From Candidatus Latescibacteria bacterium 4484_181 (GTDB lineage Bacteria; Latescibacterota; MVCY01), in contig MVCY01000096.1 in assembly GCA_002049985.1 (NCBI GenBank), positions 1 through 5,678 of the forward strand: a DNA stretch of 5,678 nucleotides, read 5' to 3'. A model generated the notes under the pieces. It saw only the letters and a program-made list of their open reading frames with translations, did not search any database and had not been told where the DNA came from. Of this stretch, positions 1-5,499 are shown one piece after another; position 1 is the first letter of the stretch; each line of letters opens with the position of its first letter. A program made the translations under genes and the position numbers.

Positions 1-16
1 ACCAAGAGACCATGAT

Positions 17-21
17 GGAGG
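17..21 (+). promoter_or_regulatory. Shine-Dalgarno site of efp
   Basis: GGAGG lies 7 bases before the ATG at 29, ideal spacing, which fixes the efp start. The preceding bases 1-15 read T-K-R-P-stop in frame 1 and may be the last codons of an upstream gene; four codons are too few to identify it. Confidence 0.75.
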
Positions 22-28
22 CTAGCAG

Positions 29-460
29 ATGGCTACAACTGCAGATTTCAGAAACGGAATGGTCATTAAACTTGAAGGACAACTGTTCAGCATCGTGGAA
101 TTTCAACATGTCAAACCTGGCAAAGGCGGTGCATTTGTGCGCACCAAACTCAAGAATGTGAAGACAAAGGCAGTACTTGATAGGACGTTCCGAGCAGGAG
201 AGCGGATAGAGGAAGTGCGCTTAGAGAGAAGACAGATGCAATATCTTTACAACTCAGGCGAGATCTATTACTTTATGGACACCGAAACCTACGACCAGCT
301 CCCCATACCTATGGAACAGGTGGGCGAGGCTCGAGAATTTCTGAAAGAGGGAGAGACAACGTCAGTCCTCACTTATGAAAACAGACCTGTGGGCATAGAA
401 CTCCCCTGGAGGAGAGCAACATCAGTGAGCTGGAGGTCTCTCGGTGGGGCAGAAAGGTGA
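29..460 (+). pseudogene. efp: Elongation factor P, truncated: C-terminal OB domain replaced by out-of-frame accB sequence
   Basis: EF-P binds between the P and E sites of the ribosome and helps peptide bonds form at consecutive prolines. Residues 1-126 match the family well: the KOW-like domain I with the KPGKGGAF loop, whose tip lysine K32 is the residue modified in several lineages, then most of the first OB domain ending in a VGIELP motif. Family members are about 185 residues and continue with a second OB domain. Here, after P126 (codon 404-406), the frame runs through 17 unrelated residues to TGA at 458-460. Those 17 residues are accB sequence read in the wrong frame, so roughly 60 EF-P residues, the stop codon and the intergenic spacer are missing. 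The start is supported by the GGAGG at 17-21. Identity is near certain; the product would lack domain III and is unlikely to function normally. Confidence 0.9.
403..408 (+). other. Deletion junction fusing efp to accB
   Basis: EF-P homology in frame 2 ends with the proline codon at 404-406. AccB homology in frame 1 begins at about the CTG at 406-408, reading L-E-E-S-N-I-S-E-L-E-V, a typical BCCP N-terminal segment. Relative to an ordinary efp-accB arrangement about 60 EF-P codons, a spacer and roughly the first dozen accB codons are absent, perhaps 200-260 bases. The exact breakpoint can only be placed within a few bases. Confidence 0.75.
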
Positions 461-831
461 GAATCTGCAAGTATCCCTCTTCTGTGAATCCTCCTGTCTC
501 CTCCCGGGGTTCCGAGCAGGGAAATCAGACCATCATTTTGCCCTCCAAAGAACAGCAGAAAGAGCAACAGAGCGAGACCGTCGGAGGCCAACTTCATGAG
601 ATTAAGTCTCCTATGGTGGGCACTTTCTACCGGGCACCTGCCCCTGACGCTGCCGCCTATGTAGAAAAGGGCGACCGGGTTGCTGTAGGACAGGTAGTAT
701 GTATCATCGAGGCTATGAAGATTATGAATGAGATCGAATCCGATATAGAAGGTACGATAGTAGATATCCCGGTCGACAATGCCGCTCCCGTAGAATACGG
801 CCAAACGTTGTTCCTGGTAAAACCTGACTAA
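457..831 (+). CDS. accB: Biotin carboxyl carrier protein of acetyl-CoA carboxylase, N-terminus lost
   Basis: BCCP carries biotin between biotin carboxylase (AccC) and carboxyltransferase (AccAD) in malonyl-CoA synthesis. From GTG 457 the product is 124 residues: a Ser/Gln/Glu-rich linker at about 10-45, then a biotinyl/lipoyl domain at about 47-124 containing SPMVGTFYRAP and EAMKIMNEIE, with the biotinylated lysine K88 (codon 718-720). Family proteins are about 150-170 residues. AccB-like sequence extends upstream in the same frame to about 406 (L-E-E-S-N-I-S-E-L-E-V-S-R-W-G-R-K), but no start codon is left there because of the efp-accB deletion. GTG 457 is the first usable start; it overlaps the hybrid efp stop as GTGA, which could permit translational coupling, but it has only a weak ribosome site and lies inside conserved sequence. 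The biotin domain looks intact, so partial function is conceivable. Identity is sure; the start is an inference. Confidence 0.85.
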   Translation: MRICKYPSSVNPPVSSRGSEQGNQTIILPSKEQQKEQQSETVGGQLHEIKSPMVGTFYRAPAPDAAAYVEKGDRVAVGQVVCIIEAMKIMNEIESDIEGTIVDIPVDNAAPVEYGQTLFLVKPD

Positions 832-1120
832 AACAGCTCTGAGAACCGAGGAATGGTAGAAAAAACAGACCCCATAGACAAGGAGGCGATAGATTATCCG
901 CCCTACAGAAAGAGGGCCCAATAGATTGGGTCAGGCACAGAGCACGATTTGCTGTCTATTTTAAGCTTGCCATGAAGACAAGTTTTATGCGGTTGGGGCA
1001 AGGGTAACCCTGCATCCGCATTTTAGCAGTCCCCATCGGGAACAGAGCACCGATTTATCCGCTATGTTTTTGTCGTAAGGTCGGCTATTAGCGCTTGTTG
1101 CAACTAAATCGCTTTCAGTG
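832..1120. other. Gap between accB and accC, no recognisable gene
   Basis: A gap of almost 290 bases between accB and accC is unusual, as these genes normally sit close together. All frames are broken by stops or give short unrecognised peptides. A 23-codon ORF at 853-924 has GAGG too close to its ATG and no recognisable similarity. AAGGAGG near 879-885 resembles a ribosome site but no standard start codon follows at proper spacing. A hairpin lies at 987-1021, and an imperfect 14/15-base direct repeat (ACAGAGCAC, optional C, GATTT) occurs at 937-950 and 1042-1056. I see no convincing sigma-70 promoter. The gap may contain a degenerate insertion or another rearrangement. Confidence 0.5.
987..1021 (+). 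terminator. Hairpin in the accB-accC gap, possible weak terminator or attenuator
   Basis: ATGCGG (987-992) pairs with CCGCAT (1016-1021). Inside, GCA (998-1000) pairs with TGC (1011-1013) and GGG (1002-1004) with CCC (1008-1010) around a TAA loop. Four T residues (1021-1024) follow, short for an intrinsic terminator, so a role in termination is only a possibility. It could equally be part of a dispersed repeat. Confidence 0.35.
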
Positions 1121-2242
1121 ATGTTTGAGAAAATATTGATTGCCAATCGAGGTGAGATTGCCCTGCGGGTCATCAGGGCCTGTAAGGAGTTAGGGATAGC
1201 CACAGTGGCTGTGCATTCGGAAGCCGACGCCAATTCTCTGCACGTGAGGTTTGCTGACGAGGATGTCTGCATCCCTGGAAGCGAGGATGTGGTCGAAGAC
1301 ATCAAAACAGCCAGAGAAGTGGCTGAAGAGGTAGGCTATCCACTGCTTTTGAAGGCTGCCGCTGGCGGAGGAGGCAAGGGGATACGCCTGGTCAAGCAAG
1401 ACAGAGAGCTGGAAGATGCCTTCCGGATGGCCCAGGCAGAGGCCCAAGCCAACTTTGGCAATCCTGCCCTCTATATCGAGCGCTTCATCGAAAAGCCTCG
1501 CCACGTGGAAATTCAGATATTGGCAGACCAGTTCGGTAGTGTGGTGCACCTGGGGGAAAGGGACTGTTCTATCCAGAGAAGACACCAGAAGCTTGTCGAA
1601 GAGTCGCCTTCGCCGGCCGTCGATGAAGAACTTCGCCAGAAGATGGGAGAAGCAGCCATCAAAGGGGCAAAAGAGATCGGCTACCAGAGCGCTGGCACGG
1701 TGGAATTCTTGCTCACCCCAGATGGTGAGTTCTATTTTATGGAGATGAACACTCGAATCCAGGTGGAACACCCGGTGACTGAGATGGTAGTCGGCATAGA
1801 CTTAGTGAAGGAGCAGATTAAACTTGCTGCAGGAGAGAAGATCAGATGGCAGCAGAAGCAGATAAAACTCTCTGGCCATGCCATTGAATGCCGCATCAAT
1901 GCCGAAGACCCGGAGAAAGATTTCGCCCCCTGCCCCGGGACCATTGCCGGTCTGCACATCCCTGGAGGCCCTGAAGTCAGAATTGACACTCACCTATATG
2001 TCCCTTACCGTATCCCTCCCTTTTACGACTCTCTTCTGGCTAAGGTGATCACCCACGGGGAAACCCGCCAGGAAGCGATAACCAGGATGCAAAGGGTTCT
2101 AGAAGAGCTAATTATCGAAGGTGTGCCCACCACTATTCCCCTCCATCAGAAAATCATGAAAGATCCGAGCTTTAGAGAAGGCCTGGTGGATACCACTTAC
2201 ATTGAGGCTATGGCCGAGATGGCCAAACAAGAGGCCGCCTGA
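1121..2242 (+). CDS. accC: Biotin carboxylase of acetyl-CoA carboxylase, with an in-frame deletion of about 80 residues
   Basis: AccC uses ATP and bicarbonate to carboxylate biotin on AccB. From ATG 1121 (a GTG codon precedes it at 1118) the product is 373 residues, against about 450 for the family. Residues 1-51 form the start of the N-terminal domain (ILIANRGEIALRVIRACKE). The sequence then jumps from ADEDVCI to PGSED, which in E. coli AccC lie about 80 residues apart. Lost are the HPGYGFLSEN segment and the ATP-contacting lysine equivalent to E. coli K116. The rest is present: K78 (like E. coli K159), the AAGGGGKG loop at 80-87, RRHQK with K157, EMNTRIQVEHPVTE with E208, N210 and R212, and the C-terminal domain to the usual end. 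The frame is kept, so the gene looks like a normal ORF, but the catalytic fold would be badly damaged. No Shine-Dalgarno sequence is visible at 1101-1120. coaX follows after one base. Confidence 0.9.
   Translation: MFEKILIANRGEIALRVIRACKELGIATVAVHSEADANSLHVRFADEDVCIPGSEDVVEDIKTAREVAEEVGYPLLLKAAAGGGGKGIRLVKQDRELEDAFRMAQAEAQANFGNPALYIERFIEKPRHVEIQILADQFGSVVHLGERDCSIQRRHQKLVEESPSPAVDEELRQKMGEAAIKGAKEIGYQSAGTVEFLLTPDGEFYFMEMNTRIQVEHPVTEMVVGIDLVKEQIKLAAGEKIRWQQKQIKLSGHAIECRINAEDPEKDFAPCPGTIAGLHIPGGPEVRIDTHLYVPYRIPPFYDSLLAKVITHGETRQEAITRMQRVLEELIIEGVPTTIPLHQKIMKDPSFREGLVDTTYIEAMAEMAKQEAA
1271..1279 (+). other. In-frame deletion junction in accC
   Basis: The codons for V-C-I (1265-1273) are followed directly by P-G-S-E-D (from 1274). 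In normal biotin carboxylases the VCIG-P region and the VPGSxG region are separated by about 80 residues. About 240 bases are inferred missing, a multiple of three. The position is known to within a few bases. Confidence 0.75.
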
Positions 2243-2243
2243 G

Positions 2244-3014
2244 ATGCTGCTTGCAGTGGATATTGGAAACTCCAGTATATCTACCGGTCTATTTTCATCA
2301 GAAGGAACCCTGGTTCACCATTTTTGCCTGCCTGTGGACCCCGGAAAAAGTGCAGAGCAGTATAGAGACTTCCTAGTTGAACGATTGAAGACAAATGGGA
2401 TTGCTCCTCGGAGTATCGGCCGGGTGGCTATTGCCTCAGTGGTACGGAAACTCTCTTCAACCTTACAGAAGGTATCTCGCCTTCTCTGGGGTACCGAAGC
2501 GCTGGTCATTGGCTATCAGGATATCCCGGAGTTGAAGATCTGCTATGGCAGGCCGGAGACTGTGGGAATTGACAGACTGCTGGCGGCACTGGCTGCTTAC
2601 AAGAGCCACGGTGCACCTCTGATTGTGATTGATGTCGGGACGGCTGTGACCATAGATGTTGTCTCTGCCAGAGGTGAGTTCCTGGGTGGGATTATCGCTC
2701 CCGGGCCGCGGATTTGTGCCGAAGCCCTGGCTGAAAAGACCAGTCTACTGCCACAGATAGAGCTTCAACCTCCTTCTGAGCTGATCGGCAGGAGCACAGA
2801 GGAGGCCATTAGGTCAGGCGTTGTCTGCGGAACGGCGGAGTTGGTGGACGGCCTGGTGAGAAGGATAAAAAGACAGATGGAGGGCTCAACCAAAGTTGTT
2901 GGTACAGGAGGATTCGCAGATTTGATTTCCCCAGAGTCCAAAACGATAGAGACTGTGGACCCACACCTGGTGCTCAAGGGAATCCAAATAACCCATAATT
3001 ATCTCAGAAAATAG
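2244..3014 (+). CDS. coaX: Type III pantothenate kinase, intact
   Basis: CoaX phosphorylates pantothenate with ATP, the first step of coenzyme A synthesis, in the cytoplasm. The 256-residue product has the length expected for type III enzymes and shows the ASKHA-fold signatures in order: the N-terminal phosphate-binding DIGN (6-9), YGRPETVGIDR (101-111) with the catalytic aspartate D110, the IDVGTAVTIDVV segment (129-140) containing the residue that usually binds a monovalent cation, GGIIAPG (148-154) and a late GTGG (220-223). The ATG at 2244 is chosen over an upstream in-frame ATG at 2202 because MLLAVDIGN is the family N-terminus; the extension would only overlap accC. The accC stop ends at 2242, so translation is probably coupled. 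Type III enzymes are characteristically resistant to CoA feedback. This is the only gene in the window with no sign of deletion. Context with accBC links CoA supply to fatty acid synthesis. Confidence 0.93.
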   Translation: MLLAVDIGNSSISTGLFSSEGTLVHHFCLPVDPGKSAEQYRDFLVERLKTNGIAPRSIGRVAIASVVRKLSSTLQKVSRLLWGTEALVIGYQDIPELKICYGRPETVGIDRLLAALAAYKSHGAPLIVIDVGTAVTIDVVSARGEFLGGIIAPGPRICAEALAEKTSLLPQIELQPPSELIGRSTEEAIRSGVVCGTAELVDGLVRRIKRQMEGSTKVVGTGGFADLISPESKTIETVDPHLVLKGIQITHNYLRK

Positions 3015-3234
3015 AGCCGATGGGCATCCTCTCAAAAGTCCAGCAACTTATGGGGCGGTCTGAAAACCGGCCCTATCTTGCTTTAGGGTCCTAAGCCACA
3101 CCAGTTACTTAATACTACGCAGCCTTTCTATCTGTGTCTGTCTGGAAAAAAGAAAAAATAGAAGAAAATAAAAGATTCTCGCGGAAAATTTGAGCTTTTG
3201 GCCGCCCTTGTCCCGACAGCCGGATTTTGCAGAC
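3015..3234. other. Intergenic DNA between coaX and the groE promoter
   Basis: No coding sequence is recognisable. It contains an imperfect GC-rich hairpin just after coaX (3052-3073) and a purine-rich run of phased A-tracts at about 3144-3176, including AAAAAA at 3146-3151 and 3153-3158. A-tracts of this kind bend DNA and can stimulate promoters, but these lie roughly 60-90 bases upstream of the proposed -35 box, so a role is uncertain. Confidence 0.5.
3052..3073 (+). terminator. Possible terminator-like hairpin after coaX
   Basis: GGGGCGGT (3052-3059) pairs with ACCGGCCC (3066-3073) with one G-G mismatch and a six-base loop. It sits 38 bases after the coaX stop, a sensible place to end the acc-coaX transcript. 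The following bases TATCTTGCTTT are T-rich but not an uninterrupted T run, so it would be a weak or factor-assisted terminator. Confidence 0.4.
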
Positions 3235-3263
3235 TTGCGAATCCCGGGAAAGAGTTTTTTATT
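3235..3263 (+). promoter_or_regulatory. Predicted sigma-70 type promoter of groESL, overlapping CIRCE
   Basis: TTGCGA (3235-3240) and TTTATT (3258-3263) are separated by 17 bases and match the -35 and -10 consensus at four of six positions each. Transcription would start within the CIRCE element, the classical arrangement in which bound HrcA blocks RNA polymerase. Confidence 0.6.
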
Positions 3264-3290
3264 TTAGCACTCCTGCCGGCAGAGTGCTAA
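3264..3290. promoter_or_regulatory. CIRCE operator (HrcA binding site)
   Basis: TTAGCACTC (3264-3272) and GAGTGCTAA (3282-3290) are separated by exactly nine bases, a perfect match to the CIRCE consensus. HrcA bound here represses groE transcription until heat or unfolded protein titrates GroEL away from HrcA maturation. The spacer itself contains the 8-base palindrome TGCCGGCA (3274-3281), so with one bulged C the whole element can form a 13-bp stem, larger than the usual CIRCE hairpin. It lies about 150 bases upstream of groES. Confidence 0.96.
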
Positions 3291-3309
3291 TAGTTGAAGC
3301 TGAAACCTC

Positions 3310-3338
3310 TTGATTATCACCATATTGTGGTATATCAT
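3310..3338 (+). promoter_or_regulatory. Possible second groE promoter overlapping an imperfect inverted repeat
   Basis: TTGATT (3310-3315) and TATCAT (3333-3338) are 17 bases apart; the -10 box matches consensus at five of six positions and the -35 box at four. The same bases form an imperfect inverted repeat at 3311-3337 centred on ACCA-TATTG-TGGT (ACCA 3319-3322, TGGT 3328-3331), with flanking TAT/ATA and TGA/TCA pairs if single bases bulge. This promoter would lie downstream of CIRCE, giving HrcA-dependent roadblock or HrcA-independent basal expression. No experimental support. Confidence 0.4.
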
Positions 3339-3425
3339 GTATCTCTACTTTTCCCTCTCGATGGTGAGCTAAGGTGCTGAAATAAAGGGCATAGTTAAAA
3401 AAAGGAAATCGACATAGAAGTAACC

Positions 3426-3436
3426 AGAGGAGGTGA
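3426..3436 (+). promoter_or_regulatory. Shine-Dalgarno site of groES
   Basis: AGAGGAGGTGA is a near-perfect anti-16S match ending five bases before the ATG at 3442 (core GGAGG 3429-3433, spacing 8). It fixes the start of the groES remnant and shows that the 5' end of the operon is undamaged. Confidence 0.85.
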
Positions 3437-3441
3437 ATCAA

Positions 3442-3589
3442 ATGAAGGTAAAACCCTTAGCAGACCGTGTGTTGATCAAGCCGCTACATTGTCCTCTATG
3501 GCAAATACGCCGGCACAGAGGTGACAATTGATGGCGAAGATCTTCTGATCATGCCAGAGAGCGATATTCTGGCTATTATCGAGAAGTAA
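3442..3589 (+). pseudogene. groES: Co-chaperonin GroES, broken by a frameshifting internal deletion
   Basis: GroES is the heptameric lid of the GroEL chamber and is normally about 95-97 residues. Here the first 14 codons (M-K-V-K-P-L-A-D-R-V-L-I-K-P) are normal. The frame then passes into 15 unrelated residues and stops with TGA at 3529-3531. In the next frame, from about 3488, the expected C-terminal part VLYGKYAGTEVTIDGEDLL and SDILAIIEK is intact and ends with TAA at 3587-3589. About 146 bases are missing compared with a 294-base gene, including the mobile loop that contacts GroEL and the central beta barrel. The surviving parts show no other damage. No functional GroES can be made from this copy. 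groEL begins 16 bases later with its own ribosome site. Confidence 0.88.
3484..3490 (+). other. Frameshifting deletion junction in groES
   Basis: Normal GroES coding in frame 1 ends at the KP codons (3478-3483). Normal coding in frame 2 resumes by the GTC at 3491, or one codon earlier. Bases CTACATT between them cannot be assigned confidently to either side. The inferred loss of about 146 bases is not a multiple of three. Confidence 0.75.
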
Positions 3590-3590
3590 A

Positions 3591-3596
3591 AGGAGG
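3591..3596 (+). promoter_or_regulatory. Shine-Dalgarno site of groEL
   Basis: AGGAGG immediately follows the groES stop and is nine bases from the ATG at 3606, supporting that codon as the true groEL start rather than the internal ATG at 3760, which has only AAGGA two bases upstream. Confidence 0.85.
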
Positions 3597-3605
3597 AGAA
3601 AAGAG

Positions 3606-4992
3606 ATGGCAAAACAATTGGCATTTAATATGGAGGCCAGGGAGCAATTGAAAAACGGAATGGATATCCTGGCCGACGCAGTTAAGGTGACACTTGGCCC
3701 CAAGGGGCGAACCGTCGTTTTAGACAAGAAGTTCGGTTCTCCCACCGTAACCAAGGACGATGAGCAAGGAGGTATCCGACAAGACCGAGATCGCTCAGGT
3801 AGGTACAGTATCCGCCAACAATGATAAGAGCATCGGGGAAATCATAGCCGATGGGATGGAGAAGGTAGGTAAGGATGGAGTGATCACCGTGGAGGAGGCC
3901 AAGGGGACTGAAACCACCTTAGAATGGGTGGAAGGTATGCAGTTTGACCGCGGCTATCTGTCCCCTTACTTTGTGACCAATGCCGACACGATGGAGACAG
4001 TGCTTGAAGACGCCCTGATTCTCATCCATGACAAGAAGATCTCGGCTATGAAGGACCTGCTGCCGTTGCTGGAGAAGGTTGCCCAGATGGGTAAACCACT
4101 TCTGGTCATAGCCGAAGATATAGAAGGCGAAGCCCTGGCCACTCTGGTGGTGAACAAGCTGCGCGGCACTCTCAAGTGCGCAGCGGTCAAAGCTCCTGGC
4201 TTTGGTGACCGAAGAAAGGCAATGCTTGAAGATATCGCTATCCTCACCGGCGGAAGGGTCATCTCCGAGGAAGCTGGATTTAAGCTGGAGAATGCCATGG
4301 TCTCCGACCTCGGTACCGCCAAGAGAGTCACCATTGACAAAGACAACACCACCATAGTGGAGGGCGGAGGCAAAACAGAGGACATAAAAGGACGGATAGA
4401 GCAAATTCGCCGGATGATAGAGGAAACCACCTCCGACTACGACCGAGAGAAGCTGCAAGAGCGTCTGGCAAAGCTGGCCGGAGGAGTGGCTGTCATCAAC
4501 GTGGGGGCAGCCACCGAGACCGAGATGAAAGAGAAAAAGGCCCGGGTAGAGGACGCCCTGCACGCCACTAAAGCCGCTGTAGAGGAGGGGATCGTCCCAG
4601 GCGGCGGAGTAGCCCTGTTAAGGTCGATCTCCGCATTGGATAAGGTAGAGGCAGAAGGCGACGAGAAGATCGGTGTCAACATAGTCCGGCGTGCCTTAGA
4701 AGAGCCCCTTCGCCTGATCAGCCAAAATGCTGGCGTTGAAAGCGCAGTTGTCGTCCAGAAGGTCAAAGAAGGTAAGGGGAACTTCGGATTCAACGCCGAA
4801 ACTGAAACATATGAAGACCTGATGGCAGCCGGAGTTATCGACCCCACCAAGGTGGTCAGGAGTGCTCTGGAAAACGCCGCCAGCATCGCCTCGCTGCTTC
4901 TCACCACCGAGGCTCTGGTGACCGAAATCCCCGAGAAGGAGAAGACCCCACCCACACCTCCAGGAGGTCCAGGAGGATACGGCGAATACTAA
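3606..4992 (+). pseudogene. groEL: Chaperonin GroEL, broken by a frameshifting deletion in the equatorial domain
   Basis: GroEL is the ATP-driven 14-mer folding chamber, about 540 residues long. Codons from ATG 3606 give 52 normal residues (AKQLAFNMEAREQLKNGMDI, LGPKGRTVVLDKKFGSPT, TKDD). That frame then runs out at TGA 3822-3824. The remainder is read in another frame from about 3760 (M-S-K-E-V-S-D-K-T-E-I-A-Q-V) to TAA at 4990-4992, an open frame of 410 residues. Compared with E. coli GroEL about 81 residues (roughly 53-134) are missing, including the GDGTTTA ATP-binding motif. The apical domain (EGMQFDRGYLSPYF, VKAPGFGDRRKAML), the intermediate domain, the catalytic aspartate in VEDALHA, VPGGGVALLR and DPTKVVRSALENA are all intact, and the C-terminus is PPTPPGGPGGYGEY. 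A protein begun at ATG 3760 would lack the N-terminal equatorial half and should not form a working ring. Confidence 0.9.
3759..3762 (+). other. Frameshifting deletion junction in groEL
   Basis: Frame 3 coding ends normally with T-K-D-D, the last codon GAT at 3759-3761. Frame 1 coding resumes with M-S-K-E-V at 3760. The overlap at GATG leaves the breakpoint ambiguous by a few bases, compatible with microhomology. About 244 bases are inferred missing, not a multiple of three. Confidence 0.75.
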
Positions 4993-5003
4993 CCCGCCAA
5001 AAA

Positions 5004-5037
5004 CCCCTGCAGGCCCTTCCACCTGCAGGGGTTTTTT
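5004..5037 (+). terminator. Intrinsic terminator of groESL
   Basis: CCCCTGCAGG (5004-5013) pairs perfectly with CCTGCAGGGG (5022-5031) around an eight-base loop, followed by six T residues (5032-5037). AAAA before the stem (5000-5003) can pair with the T run, so it may also act on the opposite strand. It lies 11 bases after the groEL stop. Confidence 0.95.
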
Positions 5038-5079
5038 CTTGCCACTGTTTTTAGCTGTCATAACTGAACCCAGATTCGG

Positions 5080-5101
5080 AAAAACTCCTCTGAGGATTTT
5101 T
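5080..5101 (+). repeat. A/T-flanked hairpin at the left end of the element
   Basis: AAAAA (5080-5084) and TTTTT (5097-5101) flank TCCTC-T-GAGGA (5086-5096). The RNA could form a stem of TCC/GGA plus A/T pairs with one bulged C, and the T run makes it terminator-like, although the GC part is short. It begins inside the left inverted repeat. Confidence 0.35.
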
Positions 5102-5182
5102 CATCTCTTGGGTGGATTCTGCTGAAAAATAGCAATCTCACAGAAAGAGTGCTCTATTTTACCTTGAAAACAGATTGTAGGA

Positions 5183-5222
5183 GGCGTCTCCAGACGCCGA
5201 TGGAATCCGGCTCTGGAGAGCC
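5183..5222. repeat. Two adjacent short hairpins (REP-like palindromes)
   Basis: GGCGTCT (5183-5189) and AGACGCC (5192-5198) form one palindrome; ten bases later GGCTCT (5209-5214) and AGAGCC (5217-5222) form a second. Tandem small palindromes like these are typical of dispersed REP-type intergenic repeats. Whether they recur in this genome cannot be seen from one window. Confidence 0.5.
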
Positions 5223-5353
5223 CTCCCACAGAAATGGATACCTGAAGTGAGCCCATAGCACTGCCAGTAACTCCATTTTTTCCGACAGAATCTGCACCCG
5301 TGTAAAATGAAGCCTGGGCTCGACTCCATAAGTATAAAACCACATCTGGTGGA

Positions 5354-5499
5354 TGTATCAAAAGTCAGTTGTCTAAGATAACAGCAAAGAAGGCAACGAT
5401 GGCACAAGACAGGCAACGTCTTTATAAATACATAATTACCCCTTTGCGGTCTTTGTGACTTCTTGGCGAACTTTGCGGTTAAAAATGCTTTCTGATACA
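5354..5499. repeat. Nested inverted-repeat unit with degenerate CTTTGCGGT tandem repeats
   Basis: TGTATCA (5354-5360) and TGATACA (5493-5499) bound a 146-base unit. Between them, 5442-5480 is a degenerate tandem array of about 10-base units (CTTTGCGGT, CTTTGTGAC, TTCTTGGCGA, CTTTGCGGT). From memory, related arrays are common in environmental bacterial genomes and give spurious predicted peptides rich in A-K-F-A-K-K-like words. No gene is seen. Confidence 0.45.

Noticed and set aside
373..921. Long minus-strand open frames opposite accB, accC and groEL (for example 373-921, 1190-1771, 3919-4563)
   Set aside because: Each is antisense to a recognised gene and gives no recognisable protein; they are shadows of codon bias on the coding strand.
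853..924. 23-codon ORF in the accB-accC gap
   Set aside because: Its only GAGG is one base from the ATG, it has no recognisable similarity, and short frames of this size are expected by chance. Kept only as a remark on the gap.
404..1279. Shared 7-mer CCCTGGA at the efp/accB junction (404-410) and the accC junction (1273-1279) as a possible deletion or recombination signal
   Set aside because: The same word also occurs at about 1959-1965 within normal accC sequence, it encodes common Pro-Gly codons, and it is absent from the groES and groEL junctions.
2202..2243. Upstream ATG extending coaX by 14 codons into accC
   Set aside because: The extra residues are accC sequence read out of frame and do not match the family N-terminus, which begins at MLLAVDIGN (ATG 2244).
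3442..3824. Programmed ribosomal frameshifting in groES or groEL
   Set aside because: No slippery heptamer is seen at the junctions, and frameshifting would not restore the roughly 50 and 80 missing residues.
3760..4992. Internal ATG 3760 as the true start of a naturally short GroEL
   Set aside because: The normal GroEL N-terminus with a good Shine-Dalgarno site is present just upstream in another frame, and ATG 3760 has only AAGGA two bases before it. A deletion is the simpler reading.
5147..5153. GAGTGCT resembling a CIRCE half-site
   Set aside because: No TTAGCACTC partner lies at the correct spacing, and no gene follows it.
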